A program made the translations under genes and the position numbers. Below are positions 51,553 to 60,840 of a stretch of 64,000 nucleotides of DNA, piece after piece (positions within the stretch are counted from its first letter, which is position 1; each line of letters begins with the position of its first letter). Below the pieces are notes generated by a model that saw only the letters and a list, made by a program, of their open reading frames with translations, searched no databases and was not told the origin of the DNA. The stretch is from Aeropyrum camini SY1 = JCM 12091 (lineage in GTDB: Archaea > Thermoproteota > Thermoprotei_A > Sulfolobales > Acidilobaceae). The stretch lies in the NCBI RefSeq assembly GCF_000591035.1, contig NC_022521.1, forward strand, positions 930,001 through 994,000, read 5' to 3'.

Positions 51553-51879
51553 TCAACTGCCGCTTTTCTTAAGCATCATGTAGCCTCCTACTATTGCCAG
51601 TATAGAGAGTATGCACGGCGCTAGCAGCCCTAGTACGCCGCCTGCTATGACATACTGGCCGTTCTCCTCCCTGGCGAAATAGGCTGCAGCAACTCCGCCT
51701 ATTATCCCTATTACTCCCAGCAGCCTGACTACAGCTCCTGAAATAATCGGTTCGTCAATGACCCCTACAGCCTCCAGCAGGTGGCTCCCGAGTGGTACTG
51801 CGGTCGCGAGGCTTACAAGCCCTGCTATGATTGCGAATACTCCTCCCAGGTATGCCAATATCTTAGCAGTCTCAGCCAT
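51553..51879 (-). CDS. Small four-helix membrane protein
   Basis: A 108-residue protein with three to four hydrophobic helices (ILAYLGGVFAIIAGLVSLA, LLGVIGIIGGVAAAYF, VLGLLAPCILSILAIVGGYM) and a basic end. It resembles DUF4064-type small membrane proteins. ATG 51879 is preceded by GGTGGGATT. It lies upstream of the oxidase gene across an AT-rich 150-base gap and could be an accessory, but this is conjecture. Confidence 0.55.
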   Translation of the reverse strand: MAETAKILAYLGGVFAIIAGLVSLATAVPLGSHLLEAVGVIDEPIISGAVVRLLGVIGIIGGVAAAYFAREENGQYVIAGGVLGLLAPCILSILAIVGGYMMLKKSGS

Positions 51880-51972
51880 AATCCCACCCCAGGAAATATA
51901 CTATTATGTAGGTTTTGAAACTATTAAAAGTTCCATTGTAGAAGCACTCTCTAAAAACATTTATTGGCGACA

Positions 51973-52773
51973 TCAGCGAAGCCCATCTAAAATAGCCAGA
52001 GCCCTTTCAACAGCCCTCGCCATAAATTCGTTGCTCGAACCCCTCCACATCCTGACGAACCCTTCCAACTCCCTCCTAACCTCTCCCACCAGCCTCTCCT
52101 CATGATCCCGGCCGAGCGGCTTCTCCGCCTGGATCTTCTCCCCACCCTCCATAAACCCCTCCGGATGGTACCAGACCTTGAACCACCGGAACCCCCTCCT
52201 CCACAGCTCGAAGCCCAGCCTAGACGCCGGGGCTGGAGCACCCCGCTGGATCTGGTAGAGCGTCTCGCTATCCCAAGCATACTCGACGTAAAGGGGCTCA
52301 GCAGGCCCCAGAGCCTCGGCCGCCAGGTCTAGAAGCACCGCCTCAACAGGAGAGCCCGCTGTAGACGAGAAGCCTATAGTGGGGAGGCTGGGCGATACGT
52401 TGTAGATCTCTATCCAAGGCCTATAGAAGCCTCTTCCGCAGAAAGCTAGAGAGTTACATAGTTCAAGAAGCCCGCCGCCGCCCTCAACTCTAACAGCTAG
52501 AAAGAACTCTCCCGAGAACCTGCCTTGGGATATGGACGCCCTTAGCCTCACAGAGCCGCCACCTGTTCCGCTGCCCACACTGATATTGACCCCGGAGTAT
52601 AAGGCATCGAGAAACCCGGCTATCCCGGGGGAGCACCATGCAGGAACCCCCGGCGACTTCCCCCCCGTCTCCACGGCGAAACCCCTGGTTGGTTTTATAC
52701 AATTATCTAGGATTGATATGATGACGTCTAAACCGCCGCTAGGAAGCTGGCCTCGATACCCTGGGGAAAACAC
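51973..52773 (-). CDS. DUF1122-family protein
   Basis: About 266 residues. The C-terminal signature LGFELWRRGFRWFKVWYHPE followed by GFMEGGEKIQAEKP matches the archaeal/bacterial DUF1122 family as I remember it. The biochemical function is unknown. The N-terminus is uncertain: GTG 52773 fits a leaderless start after ACTATAC near 52800, whereas a TATA-like TTGTATAAAA inside the frame (about 52695-52705) would favour a GTG at 52674. Confidence 0.65.
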   Translation of the reverse strand: MFSPGYRGQLPSGGLDVIISILDNCIKPTRGFAVETGGKSPGVPAWCSPGIAGFLDALYSGVNISVGSGTGGGSVRLRASISQGRFSGEFFLAVRVEGGGGLLELCNSLAFCGRGFYRPWIEIYNVSPSLPTIGFSSTAGSPVEAVLLDLAAEALGPAEPLYVEYAWDSETLYQIQRGAPAPASRLGFELWRRGFRWFKVWYHPEGFMEGGEKIQAEKPLGRDHEERLVGEVRRELEGFVRMWRGSSNEFMARAVERALAILDGLR

Positions 52774-52813
52774 TTTTAGTTCACTGCGTTGATGAGTGCT
52801 GCCGTATAGTTGG

Positions 52814-53119
52814 CTAGTCTATTATCGTTATATTCTCCTCTGGGAAGCCCAGCTCGACGAGTATCTTCTTCACCCTATGCCTATGGTCCCCTTGGAGCTC
52901 TATGCGCCCGTTCTTAGCCGTGCCTCCTGTTGCGAGTCTGCTCTTGAGGGTTGAAGCCAGTTTTTTAAGGTTGAACTCCTTCTCGTTTATGCCTTCTATG
53001 ATAGTTACCTCCCTTCCGAACCGCCTTTTCTCCAGCCTTATCTTTATGATCTGCTCCTCTACGGATAGCTGCTCGCAGATCTCCGGAGGGAGACCTCCAC
53101 ATAGAGACTCGTCCATCAT
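52814..53119 (-). CDS. Translation initiation factor SUI1/eIF1
   Basis: About 101 residues. The SUI1 fold is marked by [20 protein letters not shown], then [18 protein letters not shown] and [20 protein letters not shown]. Archaeal aIF1 monitors start-codon selection on the small subunit, relevant in a genome rich in TTG/GTG starts. Two adjacent ATGs (53119, 53116) are possible. A TATA element (minus strand ACTATATAACG, about 53143-53153) shares the gap with the divergent rpoP promoter. Confidence 0.95.
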   Translation of the reverse strand: MMDESLCGGLPPEICEQLSVEEQIIKIRLEKRRFGREVTIIEGINEKEFNLKKLASTLKSRLATGGTAKNGRIELQGDHRHRVKKILVELGFPEENITIID

Positions 53120-53249
53120 GGCCTTGCTGACCCGCCTCCAATTGCGTTATATAGTGCTGAGGTGGAGGCTTAAAGCGTTTACTAGGAGGGTAGAGGGTCT
53201 CAGCAGCCGAACTCTTAGGCTTTAATAGGGCCTGGAGAAGTATTGCCCC

Positions 53250-53486
53250 ATGGGGTTGGGTGGCGTGGCCGAGGACATTTGGGGTGTTGAAGAGGAGCTT
53301 GTAGAGGAGGAGCCGCGGCAGGGGCAGGTTGTTTATGTGTGTATACGGTGCGGTGCCCAATATACTATAGACGAGCTGATCCAGGCTGGCCTGGGCTATG
53401 TATGCCAGAGGTGCAGCAGCAGGATCTTCGTAAAGCCGCGGGGAGCGGGGGGGAAGGTTAAGCCCAAGAGAGTCTACGCCGTCTAA
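53250..53486 (+). CDS. rpoP: DNA-directed RNA polymerase subunit P (Rpb12-like)
   Basis: A zinc-ribbon subunit: VYVCIRCGAQYTIDEL, then YVCQRCSSRIFVKPRG, giving two Cys-x-x-Cys knuckles, and an archaeal C-terminus KRVYAV. An acidic N-terminal extension of about 25 residues precedes the ribbon and is not part of the minimal ~45-residue subunit. ATG 53250 sits about 25 bases after TTTAATAG (leaderless); GTG 53265 with GGGTGGC is an alternative. Confidence 0.92.
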   Translation: MGLGGVAEDIWGVEEELVEEEPRQGQVVYVCIRCGAQYTIDELIQAGLGYVCQRCSSRIFVKPRGAGGKVKPKRVYAV

Positions 53487-53537
53487 CACCTCCTTGAGAG
53501 CCCGGCCCTCGCAGGTTTTACACGGCCGAATTCTATA

Positions 53538-53556
53538 ACACCGTTTAACTCGGTGT
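53538..53556. repeat. Inverted repeat between rpoP and the sugar transporter operon
   Basis: ACACCG-tttaact-CGGTGT, six-base perfect arms, about 20 bases upstream of the TATA element ATTAATTTAAAG (53576-53587). It may be an operator for the sugar operon or a 3' hairpin of rpoP. Confidence 0.35.
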
Positions 53557-53575
53557 ACTTACCGGGGATAACGGC

Positions 53576-53587
53576 ATTAATTTAAAG
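53576..53587 (+). promoter_or_regulatory. TATA box of the sugar ABC transporter operon
   Basis: ATTAATTTAAAG predicts a start of transcription near 53608. This places ATG 53611, the first codon of a 42-codon frame overlapping the binding-protein gene, at the very 5' end of the message. Confidence 0.5.
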
Positions 53588-53666
53588 TTTCGCGGCTAAT
53601 CTAGCGTATCATGAGCACCAGTTCCAGGACCTCTTGTAGTGCGGAGATCCCAGAGGTGTATAGGAG

Positions 53667-55091
53667 GTGTCCTCCAGGAGGTCCTTTAGGAGGGGTGAGG
53701 CTACGTCGCGATACCTCCTGGTCGGGGCTGCTATTGTAGTCGTCATAATCCTGCTGGCGCTGGGCTACTACTTCTACTCGCAGGGAGGGGCCGAGACTAC
53801 TACATCGCCTGAGGCCACCGGAGAAGCGGGGACGGCTACGGAGACTACATCGCCGGCTGCCACAGAGACCACGACCGAGAAGGTCACCCTTATATGGGCT
53901 AGCACCCAGCTTGTTCCGCCCACCGAGCAGCAGTTCGTGAAGGAGGAGCTACTCCCGCCCTTCACCCAGGAGACCGGGATTGATGTCGAGTTCATAGGCA
54001 TGAGCTATGGCGACCTGAATGTCAGGCTCCAGAGCGAGATAGAGAGTGGTAAGGTTACTATAAGCCTCATAGCCGACCTCCACGGTGGCCTAGACCTCTA
54101 CGCCAGCAAGGGGTGGCTCGAGGACCTCAGCAAGTTCGGATCCCTAGAGGGGAGGGAGTTCCCACAGGTTCTGGAGGACTATAGCAGGCTCTACGGTATA
54201 AAGGCCTACGTGCCCTGGCTAACCGCTACTTACGTCTTCGTCGTTAACAAGGAGGCATTCAAGTACCTCCCTCCGGGCCTGACAGAGGAGGACGTTATGA
54301 CGGGCAGCGAGAAGTGGACCTACGACGCGCTGCTTGAGTGGGCTAAGAACATAGAGGCGGCCACGGGCCAGAAGCCCCTTGGATTCCCAGCAGGGCCTAA
54401 AGGGCTCTTCCACAGGTTCCTCCACGGCTACCTCTACCCAAGCTTCACGGGGGCCCAGGTTAAGAACTTCGACTCCCCCGAGGCCGTCCAGATGTGGAAC
54501 TACCTTAAGGAGCTGTGGAACTACGTGCACCCGCAGAGCACGGTATACGAGGCGATGGCTGCTCCCCTCCTCAACGGCGAGGTCCTCATAGCCTGGGATC
54601 ACACCGCCAGGATAAAGGACGCTATAGTCCAGAAGCCTGATCAGTTCGTGGTGGTGCCCGCCCCGGCAGGCCCAAAGGGTAGGGGCTACATACTGGTCAT
54701 AGTAGGCCTCGCCATACCCAAGAACGCTCCACACCAGGAAGCAGCCTGGAAGCTCATAGAGTATCTCACGAGGCCCGATGTGCAGCGTCTTATACTGGAG
54801 AAGGTCGGCTTCTTCCCCGCGGTTAGCGGCGTGGCCGAAAAGCTGCCTGAAGGCCCGCTTAAGATACTCGCACAGGGAGTGGGTAACCAGCTGAACACGC
54901 CAGACTCGCTGGTGGCATTGATACCCAGCCTGGGCGAGAAGGGAGGAGACTTCAGCAACACCTACAGGGAGGCCTTCAAGGCTATAGTGCTAGAAGGTAA
55001 GGATCCCCAGCAGGTGCTGCCAGAGCTGAAGCAGTATTTGCTAAGCCTGTTCCAGCAGGCCGGGGCTAGCCTGCCGCCGCCAGACGAGTAG
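53667..55091 (+). CDS. Sugar ABC transporter substrate-binding protein
   Basis: A 474-residue family-1 (CUT1) binding protein. An N-terminal basic segment and hydrophobic helix (YLLVGAAIVVVIILLALGYY) anchor it, then a Thr/Glu-rich linker (residues ~45-70) leads to the binding domain (VTLIWASTQLVPPTEQQF, NVRLQSEIESGKV, AWDHTARIKDAIVQK). Anchor-first topology resembles archaeal class III signal-peptide sugar-binding proteins, but processing is uncertain. GTG 53667 has GAGGTGTATAGGAG upstream. The three genes after it complete the transporter. Confidence 0.88.
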   Translation: MSSRRSFRRGEATSRYLLVGAAIVVVIILLALGYYFYSQGGAETTTSPEATGEAGTATETTSPAATETTTEKVTLIWASTQLVPPTEQQFVKEELLPPFTQETGIDVEFIGMSYGDLNVRLQSEIESGKVTISLIADLHGGLDLYASKGWLEDLSKFGSLEGREFPQVLEDYSRLYGIKAYVPWLTATYVFVVNKEAFKYLPPGLTEEDVMTGSEKWTYDALLEWAKNIEAATGQKPLGFPAGPKGLFHRFLHGYLYPSFTGAQVKNFDSPEAVQMWNYLKELWNYVHPQSTVYEAMAAPLLNGEVLIAWDHTARIKDAIVQKPDQFVVVPAPAGPKGRGYILVIVGLAIPKNAPHQEAAWKLIEYLTRPDVQRLILEKVGFFPAVSGVAEKLPEGPLKILAQGVGNQLNTPDSLVALIPSLGEKGGDFSNTYREAFKAIVLEGKDPQQVLPELKQYLLSLFQQAGASLPPPDE

Positions 55092-55140
55092 CGAGCCCCC
55101 AAGCCGTCAGCTCTGATAATCCCTACCCGGCTAGACACTG

Positions 55141-55146
55141 TTTTTT
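55141..55146 (+). terminator. T-run after the binding-protein gene
   Basis: A run of at least six T residues 50 bases after the stop. Archaeal RNA polymerase terminates at such runs, so this may lower expression of the permease and ATPase genes relative to the binding protein. Confidence 0.35.
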
Positions 55147-55151
55147 ACCTC

Positions 55152-55172
55152 CCTATGCAAAGTCCTATGCAA
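55152..55172 (+). repeat. Direct repeat CCTATGCAA x2
   Basis: Two copies of CCTATGCAA at 55152-55160 and 55164-55172, 12 bases apart, in the gap between the binding-protein and first permease gene. Spacing near one helical turn suggests a regulator site or an RNA element. Confidence 0.35.
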
Positions 55173-55231
55173 CGGTGTTTTAGCCCCATCTCCCAGAATA
55201 TTACACGGTGGGTTTAGCGAGAGGGTGAGCC

Positions 55232-56098
55232 GTGCCGCTGTTCAGCCTTCTCCAGGATAGTAGGGTTAAGGCGTGGCTCCTCCTGTCGCCTACAATACTA
55301 TACCTAACAGTATTCATAGCCTACCCCATAGTAGACTCCTTCAGGATAGCATTCGTCAAAAACGGGAGTCTGTCTTTCGATGCTGTAGACTTCCTCCTCT
55401 ACAGCCCCCTGTCCGAGTTCTGGAGCGCCCTAAAGTACACTTTCCTCCTGGCCATCCTCGTCATACCCACGGAGACCCTCCTAGCCTTGACCGCCGTCAT
55501 ACTTCTGTTCAAGCGGTTCAGGGGGAGGGATGCTGTGATTTATGTCCTCGTCATGCCGCTGGCTCTTAGCGACCTGGCAGCGGGGCTGATATGGTATTCT
55601 ATGCTGACGGGCAAGGGTTTCCTCAACAAGTTGCTCCTCAACCTCGGCCTCATCAGCGAGCCGATAATATTCTTCGGCTATGAGAACAGGTGGCTCACTT
55701 TCCTGGCTGTCTACCTGGCGGAGGTGTGGAGGTCCACGGCCATCGTCTTCGTGATACTCTTCGCCGGGGCACAGCTTATAAACAGGGAGGTCTTCGAGGC
55801 GGCGGAGGTTTTCGGCGCCAGCTTCTACGTAAAGCTGAGGCACATACTTATCCCCATGATAAAGCCTAGCCTGCAGGCCGCCCTCCTGATAAGGACGCTC
55901 TTCGCCTTCCAGGTTTTCGCGGTGGTCTGGATACTGGCCGGCAGGGATATACCGGTGCTGGCGGGGGAGGCATACTACAGTATAGTTGAGCTTCACAAGT
56001 ATGATGTGGCTGCGCTCTACGCGATAGTGATAGCCCTGCTATCCGCCTCCATAGGCCTTATCTACATCAGGGTGTTCAGGGAGACCCTTCTGAGGTGA
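55232..56098 (+). CDS. Sugar ABC transporter permease (MalF/UgpA-like)
   Basis: A 288-residue permease with six helices. The EAA loop is EVFEAAEVFGASFYVKLRHI, which contacts the ATPase. GTG 55232 follows GAGGGTGAG. Seven bases separate its stop from the next permease start. Confidence 0.9.
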   Translation: MPLFSLLQDSRVKAWLLLSPTILYLTVFIAYPIVDSFRIAFVKNGSLSFDAVDFLLYSPLSEFWSALKYTFLLAILVIPTETLLALTAVILLFKRFRGRDAVIYVLVMPLALSDLAAGLIWYSMLTGKGFLNKLLLNLGLISEPIIFFGYENRWLTFLAVYLAEVWRSTAIVFVILFAGAQLINREVFEAAEVFGASFYVKLRHILIPMIKPSLQAALLIRTLFAFQVFAVVWILAGRDIPVLAGEAYYSIVELHKYDVAALYAIVIALLSASIGLIYIRVFRETLLR

Positions 56099-56105
56099 GA
56101 GCGCC

Positions 56106-56918
56106 TTGATCTCGGCTCCTGCGTGGATGGGCGACATAGCGAGGTACGCGTTCCTCGCAGTCCTAGTATCCTGGATCCTAGTGCCCCTAGGCATCTCCAT
56201 AGTCTACGCCTTCACACCCCTAGACGTGTACTACTCCGACGCGATCCTATCAACCACGTTCACCCTAGACCATGTGAGGACACTCTGGGTCCTGGGAGCT
56301 GGGGAGGCTTTCCTGAGGAGCGTTGCCGTGGGGGCTATGACCGTGGGTATAAGCTTCCTACTAGGCCTCCCAGGGGGTTACGCTCTCGCTAGATACGTCT
56401 TCCCTGGGAGGGATGCTGTCAAGCTTGCTATAATAGCAACCAGGATGTTCCCGATAATAGTGATATCCGTCTCCCTCCTCAAAACGTTCTTCGCCCTAGG
56501 CCTCAACGACACGCTGGTCGGCCTCGCCCTAGCCCACACAGCTATGGCCCTTCCCTTCGTAGTCATTATAACGGGCTCTATATTCGGTGGCATCCCGCGG
56601 GAGCTGGAGGAGGCGGGCATGATATTCGGCCTTTCAAGCTTTATGGTGTTCCTAAGGATAACACTGCCCCTGGCGGCGCCGGGGCTGGCGGCGGCGGGCA
56701 TGTTCACCTTCCTCCTCTCCTGGAACGAGGTATTCATGGCCTCGGTATTGACGCTTGTCAACAGGACCCTGCCAGCCTTCATACTCAACAGCGCCTTCGC
56801 GACTCCCATAGAGCCTATAAGGTTCGCCGCCGCCTTCATGCTCATACTGCCAGCCCTGGTATTCATGTTCCTGGCTCGGCGCTACCTCGTTACCATGTGG
56901 GCGATGGCGGCGAGGTGA
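56106..56918 (+). CDS. Sugar ABC transporter permease (MalG/UgpE-like)
   Basis: A 270-residue permease with six helices. EAA loop: PRELEEAGMIFGLSSFMVFL. The C-terminal end matches MalG-type proteins. TTG 56106 follows GAGGTGA, which overlaps the end of the previous gene. Confidence 0.9.
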   Translation: MISAPAWMGDIARYAFLAVLVSWILVPLGISIVYAFTPLDVYYSDAILSTTFTLDHVRTLWVLGAGEAFLRSVAVGAMTVGISFLLGLPGGYALARYVFPGRDAVKLAIIATRMFPIIVISVSLLKTFFALGLNDTLVGLALAHTAMALPFVVIITGSIFGGIPRELEEAGMIFGLSSFMVFLRITLPLAAPGLAAAGMFTFLLSWNEVFMASVLTLVNRTLPAFILNSAFATPIEPIRFAAAFMLILPALVFMFLARRYLVTMWAMAAR

Positions 56919-56924
56919 GCAGCG

Positions 56925-57983
56925 TTGGCGGGCGTGAGGCTCGAGGGGATAGTCAAGAAGTTTGGTAAGACCGTTGCCCTAAAGGGTATAGACCTCGAGA
57001 TCAGGGACGGAGAAGCGGTTGTTCTCCTAGGCCCAAGCGGCTGCGGGAAGACAACGACGCTCAGGATAGTGGCCGGTCTCGAGAGGCCTGACGAGGGTAG
57101 GGTCTACTTCGACGGGAGAGACGTCACTAGGCTGCCGCCGAAGGACCGGAACGTGGCCATGGTTTTCCAGAGCTACGCCCTCTGGCCTCATATGAGGGTG
57201 TTCGACAACATAGCCTTCCCCCTGAAGATAAAAAGGGTTCCCAGGGGTGAGGTTGTCAGGCGTGTTAGGTGGGCTGCCGAGCTTCTCGAGATCGACCATC
57301 TTCTGGACCGCTACCCCCACCAGCTGAGCGGGGGGCAGCAGCAGAGGGTGGCGGTGGCGAGGGCTATAGTGACGGAGCCCGAGGTCCTCCTCATGGACGA
57401 GTCTCTAAGCAACCTAGACGCCATATTGAGGATTAAGATGAGGAGCGAGATAAAGAAGCTGCAGAAGAGGCTTGGCGTGACCATGATCTATGTCACCCAC
57501 GATCAGGTGGAGGCTATGGTTATAGGGGACAGGGTGGTAGTCATGAACTTCGGCGAGATACAGCAGGTGGGAACCCCCTCAGAGGTGTACCACCGTCCAG
57601 CGAACACTTTTGTCGCAACCTTCATAGGGTCGCCCCAGATGAACATCCTGAGGGGCAGGATAGCCGGGGGGAGGCTCGAGGTCCTTGGAGGCGTAGTCGA
57701 GGGGGTAGGGCTCCCCGATGGTGAGGTGCTGGTGGGCGTGAGGCCTGAGGACGTGAAGCTAGGTAGGGGGGACCTAACGTTCGAGGCTCATGTAGACTTC
57801 GTCGAGGACCTGGGGTCGGACTCCGTTGTCCATCTCAAAGCCACTACGGGCGATGTTGTCGTGGCTAAGCTGACAGAAGGAGAGCCTCCAAGCCCGGGCT
57901 CTAGGGTAGTGGCGGGTGTCTACAGGGAGAAAATACATATATTCGACAGGGAGAGGGGGAGGGCTCTGGCCCACGGCGTCTAG
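56925..57983 (+). CDS. Sugar ABC transporter ATP-binding protein (MalK/UgpC-like)
   Basis: A 352-residue ATPase: Walker [11 protein letters not shown]-loop [10 protein letters not shown], signature [14 protein letters not shown], Walker [14 protein letters not shown]-loop YVTHDQVEA. The C-terminal ~110 residues form the MalK-type regulatory OB domain ([11 protein letters not shown]). TTG 56925 follows GAGGTGA. The Glu after the Walker B Asp is present, so it should be active. Stop overlaps the convergent ureohydrolase gene. Confidence 0.94.
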   Translation: MAGVRLEGIVKKFGKTVALKGIDLEIRDGEAVVLLGPSGCGKTTTLRIVAGLERPDEGRVYFDGRDVTRLPPKDRNVAMVFQSYALWPHMRVFDNIAFPLKIKRVPRGEVVRRVRWAAELLEIDHLLDRYPHQLSGGQQQRVAVARAIVTEPEVLLMDESLSNLDAILRIKMRSEIKKLQKRLGVTMIYVTHDQVEAMVIGDRVVVMNFGEIQQVGTPSEVYHRPANTFVATFIGSPQMNILRGRIAGGRLEVLGGVVEGVGLPDGEVLVGVRPEDVKLGRGDLTFEAHVDFVEDLGSDSVVHLKATTGDVVVAKLTEGEPPSPGSRVVAGVYREKIHIFDRERGRALAHGV

Positions 57984-58906
57984 CCGTCCCTCCCCATCCT
58001 AAGCCACGCTGAGAGGAGGAGCTCCTGCAGGGTTTTCGCCGCCAGGATCGAGGTAACCCCGCCTGGGTCGTAGGGGGGAGAAACCTCCACAACGTCAACA
58101 CCACAAACCCTCCTGTCGCCCAGCTGTGAAGCCAGCGCTAAGCCCTCCCTACTGCTGGCCCCGCCGGGCTCGGGGTTGCCGACGCCGGGCGCATAGGCAG
58201 GGTCGTAGAAGTCCATGTCTATGCTGATGTATATCCTGTCGCAGCCTCCTGCGAACCGGCGGGCCGCGAGGACCGCTCCCTCCACGCCTATGATGTCGAG
58301 CCGCCCCATAGGTACATACTCTATGAGGCCTGACTCCGAGGCGAGGACCTCCTCGCTCTTCTCATACGCCCTAACACCTATGTAGAGGAGTTTGAGTCCG
58401 AGCTCCTCCACCGTCCTCCTGAAGACTGTCGCGTGGCTGAACCTCTCCCCGAGATAGTCGTTTCTAAGGTCGAAGTGGGCGTCTAGGACGATAACGCAGG
58501 GCCTCAAGCCCGCTGCAGCCAGGCCCCTTAGGACGCCAAGGGTTACCAGGTGCTCGCCGCCCAGGACCACAGGCACCTTACCCTCTCGAGCCAGGTCCTC
58601 GACAACCCTCGCAACCCTCTCGAGGGTTAGCAGGGCGCTACCGGGGACAGCCGCCACGTCGCCCTCATCGGCTATCGGAACCCTGTCTATATCGCCCTCG
58701 ACGTAGTAGCCGTTGGACTCCAGCTCCAGGGAAGCCAGCCTGATCTCCCGGGGGGCGAACCTCTGGCCGGGCCTGTACGATGATGTGGAGTCGAAGGGCA
58801 CGCCCACGACGCTGAACAAGCTCTCCTCCCTGCTCCTCTGGATGCCGAACACGGGCTCCGGGGGCCTCTGGAGGTATAGGTCCCTCGCCCTTGGGCCGCC
58901 CTCCAC
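57980..58906 (-). CDS. Ureohydrolase (agmatinase/arginase family)
   Basis: About 308 residues. Manganese ligands: GGEHLVTLG, VLDAHFDLRNDY and YISIDMDFYDPAYAPGVGNP. Members hydrolyse agmatine to putrescine and urea, or arginine, or related guanidines. In archaea agmatinase supplies polyamines. GTG 58906 is preceded by GGGTGG; GTG 58918 is an in-frame alternative. Substrate not determined by sequence. Confidence 0.88.
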   Translation of the reverse strand: MEGGPRARDLYLQRPPEPVFGIQRSREESLFSVVGVPFDSTSSYRPGQRFAPREIRLASLELESNGYYVEGDIDRVPIADEGDVAAVPGSALLTLERVARVVEDLAREGKVPVVLGGEHLVTLGVLRGLAAAGLRPCVIVLDAHFDLRNDYLGERFSHATVFRRTVEELGLKLLYIGVRAYEKSEEVLASESGLIEYVPMGRLDIIGVEGAVLAARRFAGGCDRIYISIDMDFYDPAYAPGVGNPEPGGASSREGLALASQLGDRRVCGVDVVEVSPPYDPGGVTSILAAKTLQELLLSAWLRMGRDG

Positions 58907-59016
58907 GTGACCACCCACAGTCTATTTGGTGCTGGGGGTTTAGGGCTGTTATCCCCGGGCTGCCCCTCACAATAATACCTCCACCGGGCTTACCAGGCTT
59001 GTAGGGTGCGGGCGCT

Positions 59017-60768
59017 GTGGCCGAGGACCTTTTCGAGAAGCTTGTTGAGATAGGCAAGAGGAGGGGGTTCTTCTGGCCCTCCTACGAGATCTACGGGGGT
59101 GTTGCGGGCTTCTACGACTGGGGGCCCCTGGGCCACCTTCTCAAGAGGAGGATTATAGAGAAGTGGAGGAGATACTTCGTCCTCATGCACCAGGAGCATG
59201 TGGTCGAGATAGAGACACCGGTGATAGGGCCAGAGAAGGTGTACATAGCCAGCGGCCATGTAAAGCACTTTACAGACCCTATAGTGAGGTGCACCAGCTG
59301 CGGCAGGACGTACAGGGCGGACCACCTCGTTGAGGAGGCCCTTGGCATAAGCGCGGAGGGGCTTAGTGTGGACGAGCTAGACAGGCTCATAAGGGAGAAG
59401 GGGCTAAGGTGCCCCGTGTGCCAGGGCCAGTTGGGGAGGGTTGAGACTTTCAACCTACTATTCAAAACACAGATAGGCCCATACGAGGGGAGCGTAGGAT
59501 ACCTCAGGCCCGAGCTAGCGCAGGGCATCTTCGTCGCGTTCAAGAGAGTCTACGAGGCTATGAGGAACAAGATACCCCTGGGTATAGCCCAGGTCGGCCG
59601 GGTAGGGAGGAACGAGATAAGCCCGAGGCAGGCTCTAGTTAGGCTCAGGGAGTTCACTATAATGGAGATGGAGTACTTTATAGACCCTGAGGACCAGTGG
59701 GGGAGCTGCCCCTTCTTCCAGAGGATGGCTGGCGCGAGGCTGCCCATACTGACTTACGAGGCCAAGAGGAGGGGGGAAGAGAGGCCGGAGATTTATAGGC
59801 TTGAGGAGGCTGTGAGGGAGGGCGTCGTCATCAGCCCGTGCCTCGGCTATTGGATGGCCGTCGGCATGAGGTTCGTCGAGGACCTCGGGGTTCCCGAGGA
59901 TAGCATAATGTTCGAGGAGAAGGGGCCCGAGGAGAGGGCCCACTACTCCAGCCAGACCTTCGACCAGCTTGTCAAGGTGTCTAGATGGGGTTGGGTTGAG
60001 GTGGCTGGCCACAGCTACAGGGGAGACTATGACCTCTCGAGGCATATGAGGTACAGTGGCCACGACCTTACGGCGTTCAAACCCTATCCCAAACCCCTGG
60101 TTGTTAAGAAGAGGAAGGTTGTAGCGGACAAGGCGGCCATAGGCAGGGCCCTCAAGTCGCGGGCCAAAGCCGTTCTCGAGGAGCTGGGGAGGATGAGCGA
60201 TGAGGAGCTAGAGAGGCTCGCAACCAGCGATAAGCCCGTTGTGGCCGGTGTAGAGCTTCCTCCAGGCTCCCTCAAGATAGTGGAGGTTGAGGAGAAGGTT
60301 TCGGGGAGGAGGTTCGTGCCCCACGTCGTCGAGCCCTCATTCGGCACGGATAGGAACGTGTATATAGCGCTTGAATACGCTTACAGGGAGGTTGAGGGGC
60401 GTGTCGTACTCTCTTTCCCCCGCGACATAGCGCCCGTACAGGCCGTCGTCCTGCCTCTTGTGGAGAACGATGAGAGGCTCTCGGAGAGGGCACGCGAGAT
60501 ATATGAAAAACTCGTGGAGGCAGGGTTTACGGTGTATTATGACGACTCCGGTAGTATAGGGAGGAGGTATGCAAGGGCCGACGAGATAGGCGTTCCCGCC
60601 GCCGTAACCGTGGACTACCAGACCCTGGAGGACGGGACCGTGACACTCAGGGATAGGGATACGTGGAGGCAGGTCAGGATAGACTCCGAAGAGGTAGTCG
60701 ACAAGCTCAGGAGGTTCATCTACGAGGGCGCCAGGCTTGAGGACCTGGGGACGCCTGTCAGCCCGTAG
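59017..60768 (+). CDS. glyS: Glycyl-tRNA synthetase
   Basis: Class II alpha2-type synthetase of 583 residues. Motif 1 region FLV-type start (FFWPSYEIYGGVAGFYDWGP), zinc motif RCTSCGRTYRAD with RCPVCQGQ, motif 2 FRP-like segment QVGRVGRNEISPRQALVRLR, motif 3 EPSFGTDRNVYIALEYAY, and a C-terminal anticodon-binding domain. It charges tRNA-Gly, one of which (CCC) is at 3832-3910. GTG 59017. Confidence 0.96.
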   Translation: MAEDLFEKLVEIGKRRGFFWPSYEIYGGVAGFYDWGPLGHLLKRRIIEKWRRYFVLMHQEHVVEIETPVIGPEKVYIASGHVKHFTDPIVRCTSCGRTYRADHLVEEALGISAEGLSVDELDRLIREKGLRCPVCQGQLGRVETFNLLFKTQIGPYEGSVGYLRPELAQGIFVAFKRVYEAMRNKIPLGIAQVGRVGRNEISPRQALVRLREFTIMEMEYFIDPEDQWGSCPFFQRMAGARLPILTYEAKRRGEERPEIYRLEEAVREGVVISPCLGYWMAVGMRFVEDLGVPEDSIMFEEKGPEERAHYSSQTFDQLVKVSRWGWVEVAGHSYRGDYDLSRHMRYSGHDLTAFKPYPKPLVVKKRKVVADKAAIGRALKSRAKAVLEELGRMSDEELERLATSDKPVVAGVELPPGSLKIVEVEEKVSGRRFVPHVVEPSFGTDRNVYIALEYAYREVEGRVVLSFPRDIAPVQAVVLPLVENDERLSERAREIYEKLVEAGFTVYYDDSGSIGRRYARADEIGVPAAVTVDYQTLEDGTVTLRDRDTWRQVRIDSEEVVDKLRRFIYEGARLEDLGTPVSP

Positions 60769-60769
60769 A

Positions 60770-60778
60770 CTCTTTATA
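60770..60778 (+). promoter_or_regulatory. TATA-like element after glyS
   Basis: CTTTATAAC just after the glyS stop stands about 65 bases before ATG 60841 and may be a separate promoter for the three genes that follow. Confidence 0.4.
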
Positions 60779-60840
60779 ACTCGCCGTCTAACTATTACAT
60801 ATCAGGCCGTGGAGGTCGAGCCTGAGAGGTGAGGCGACAG

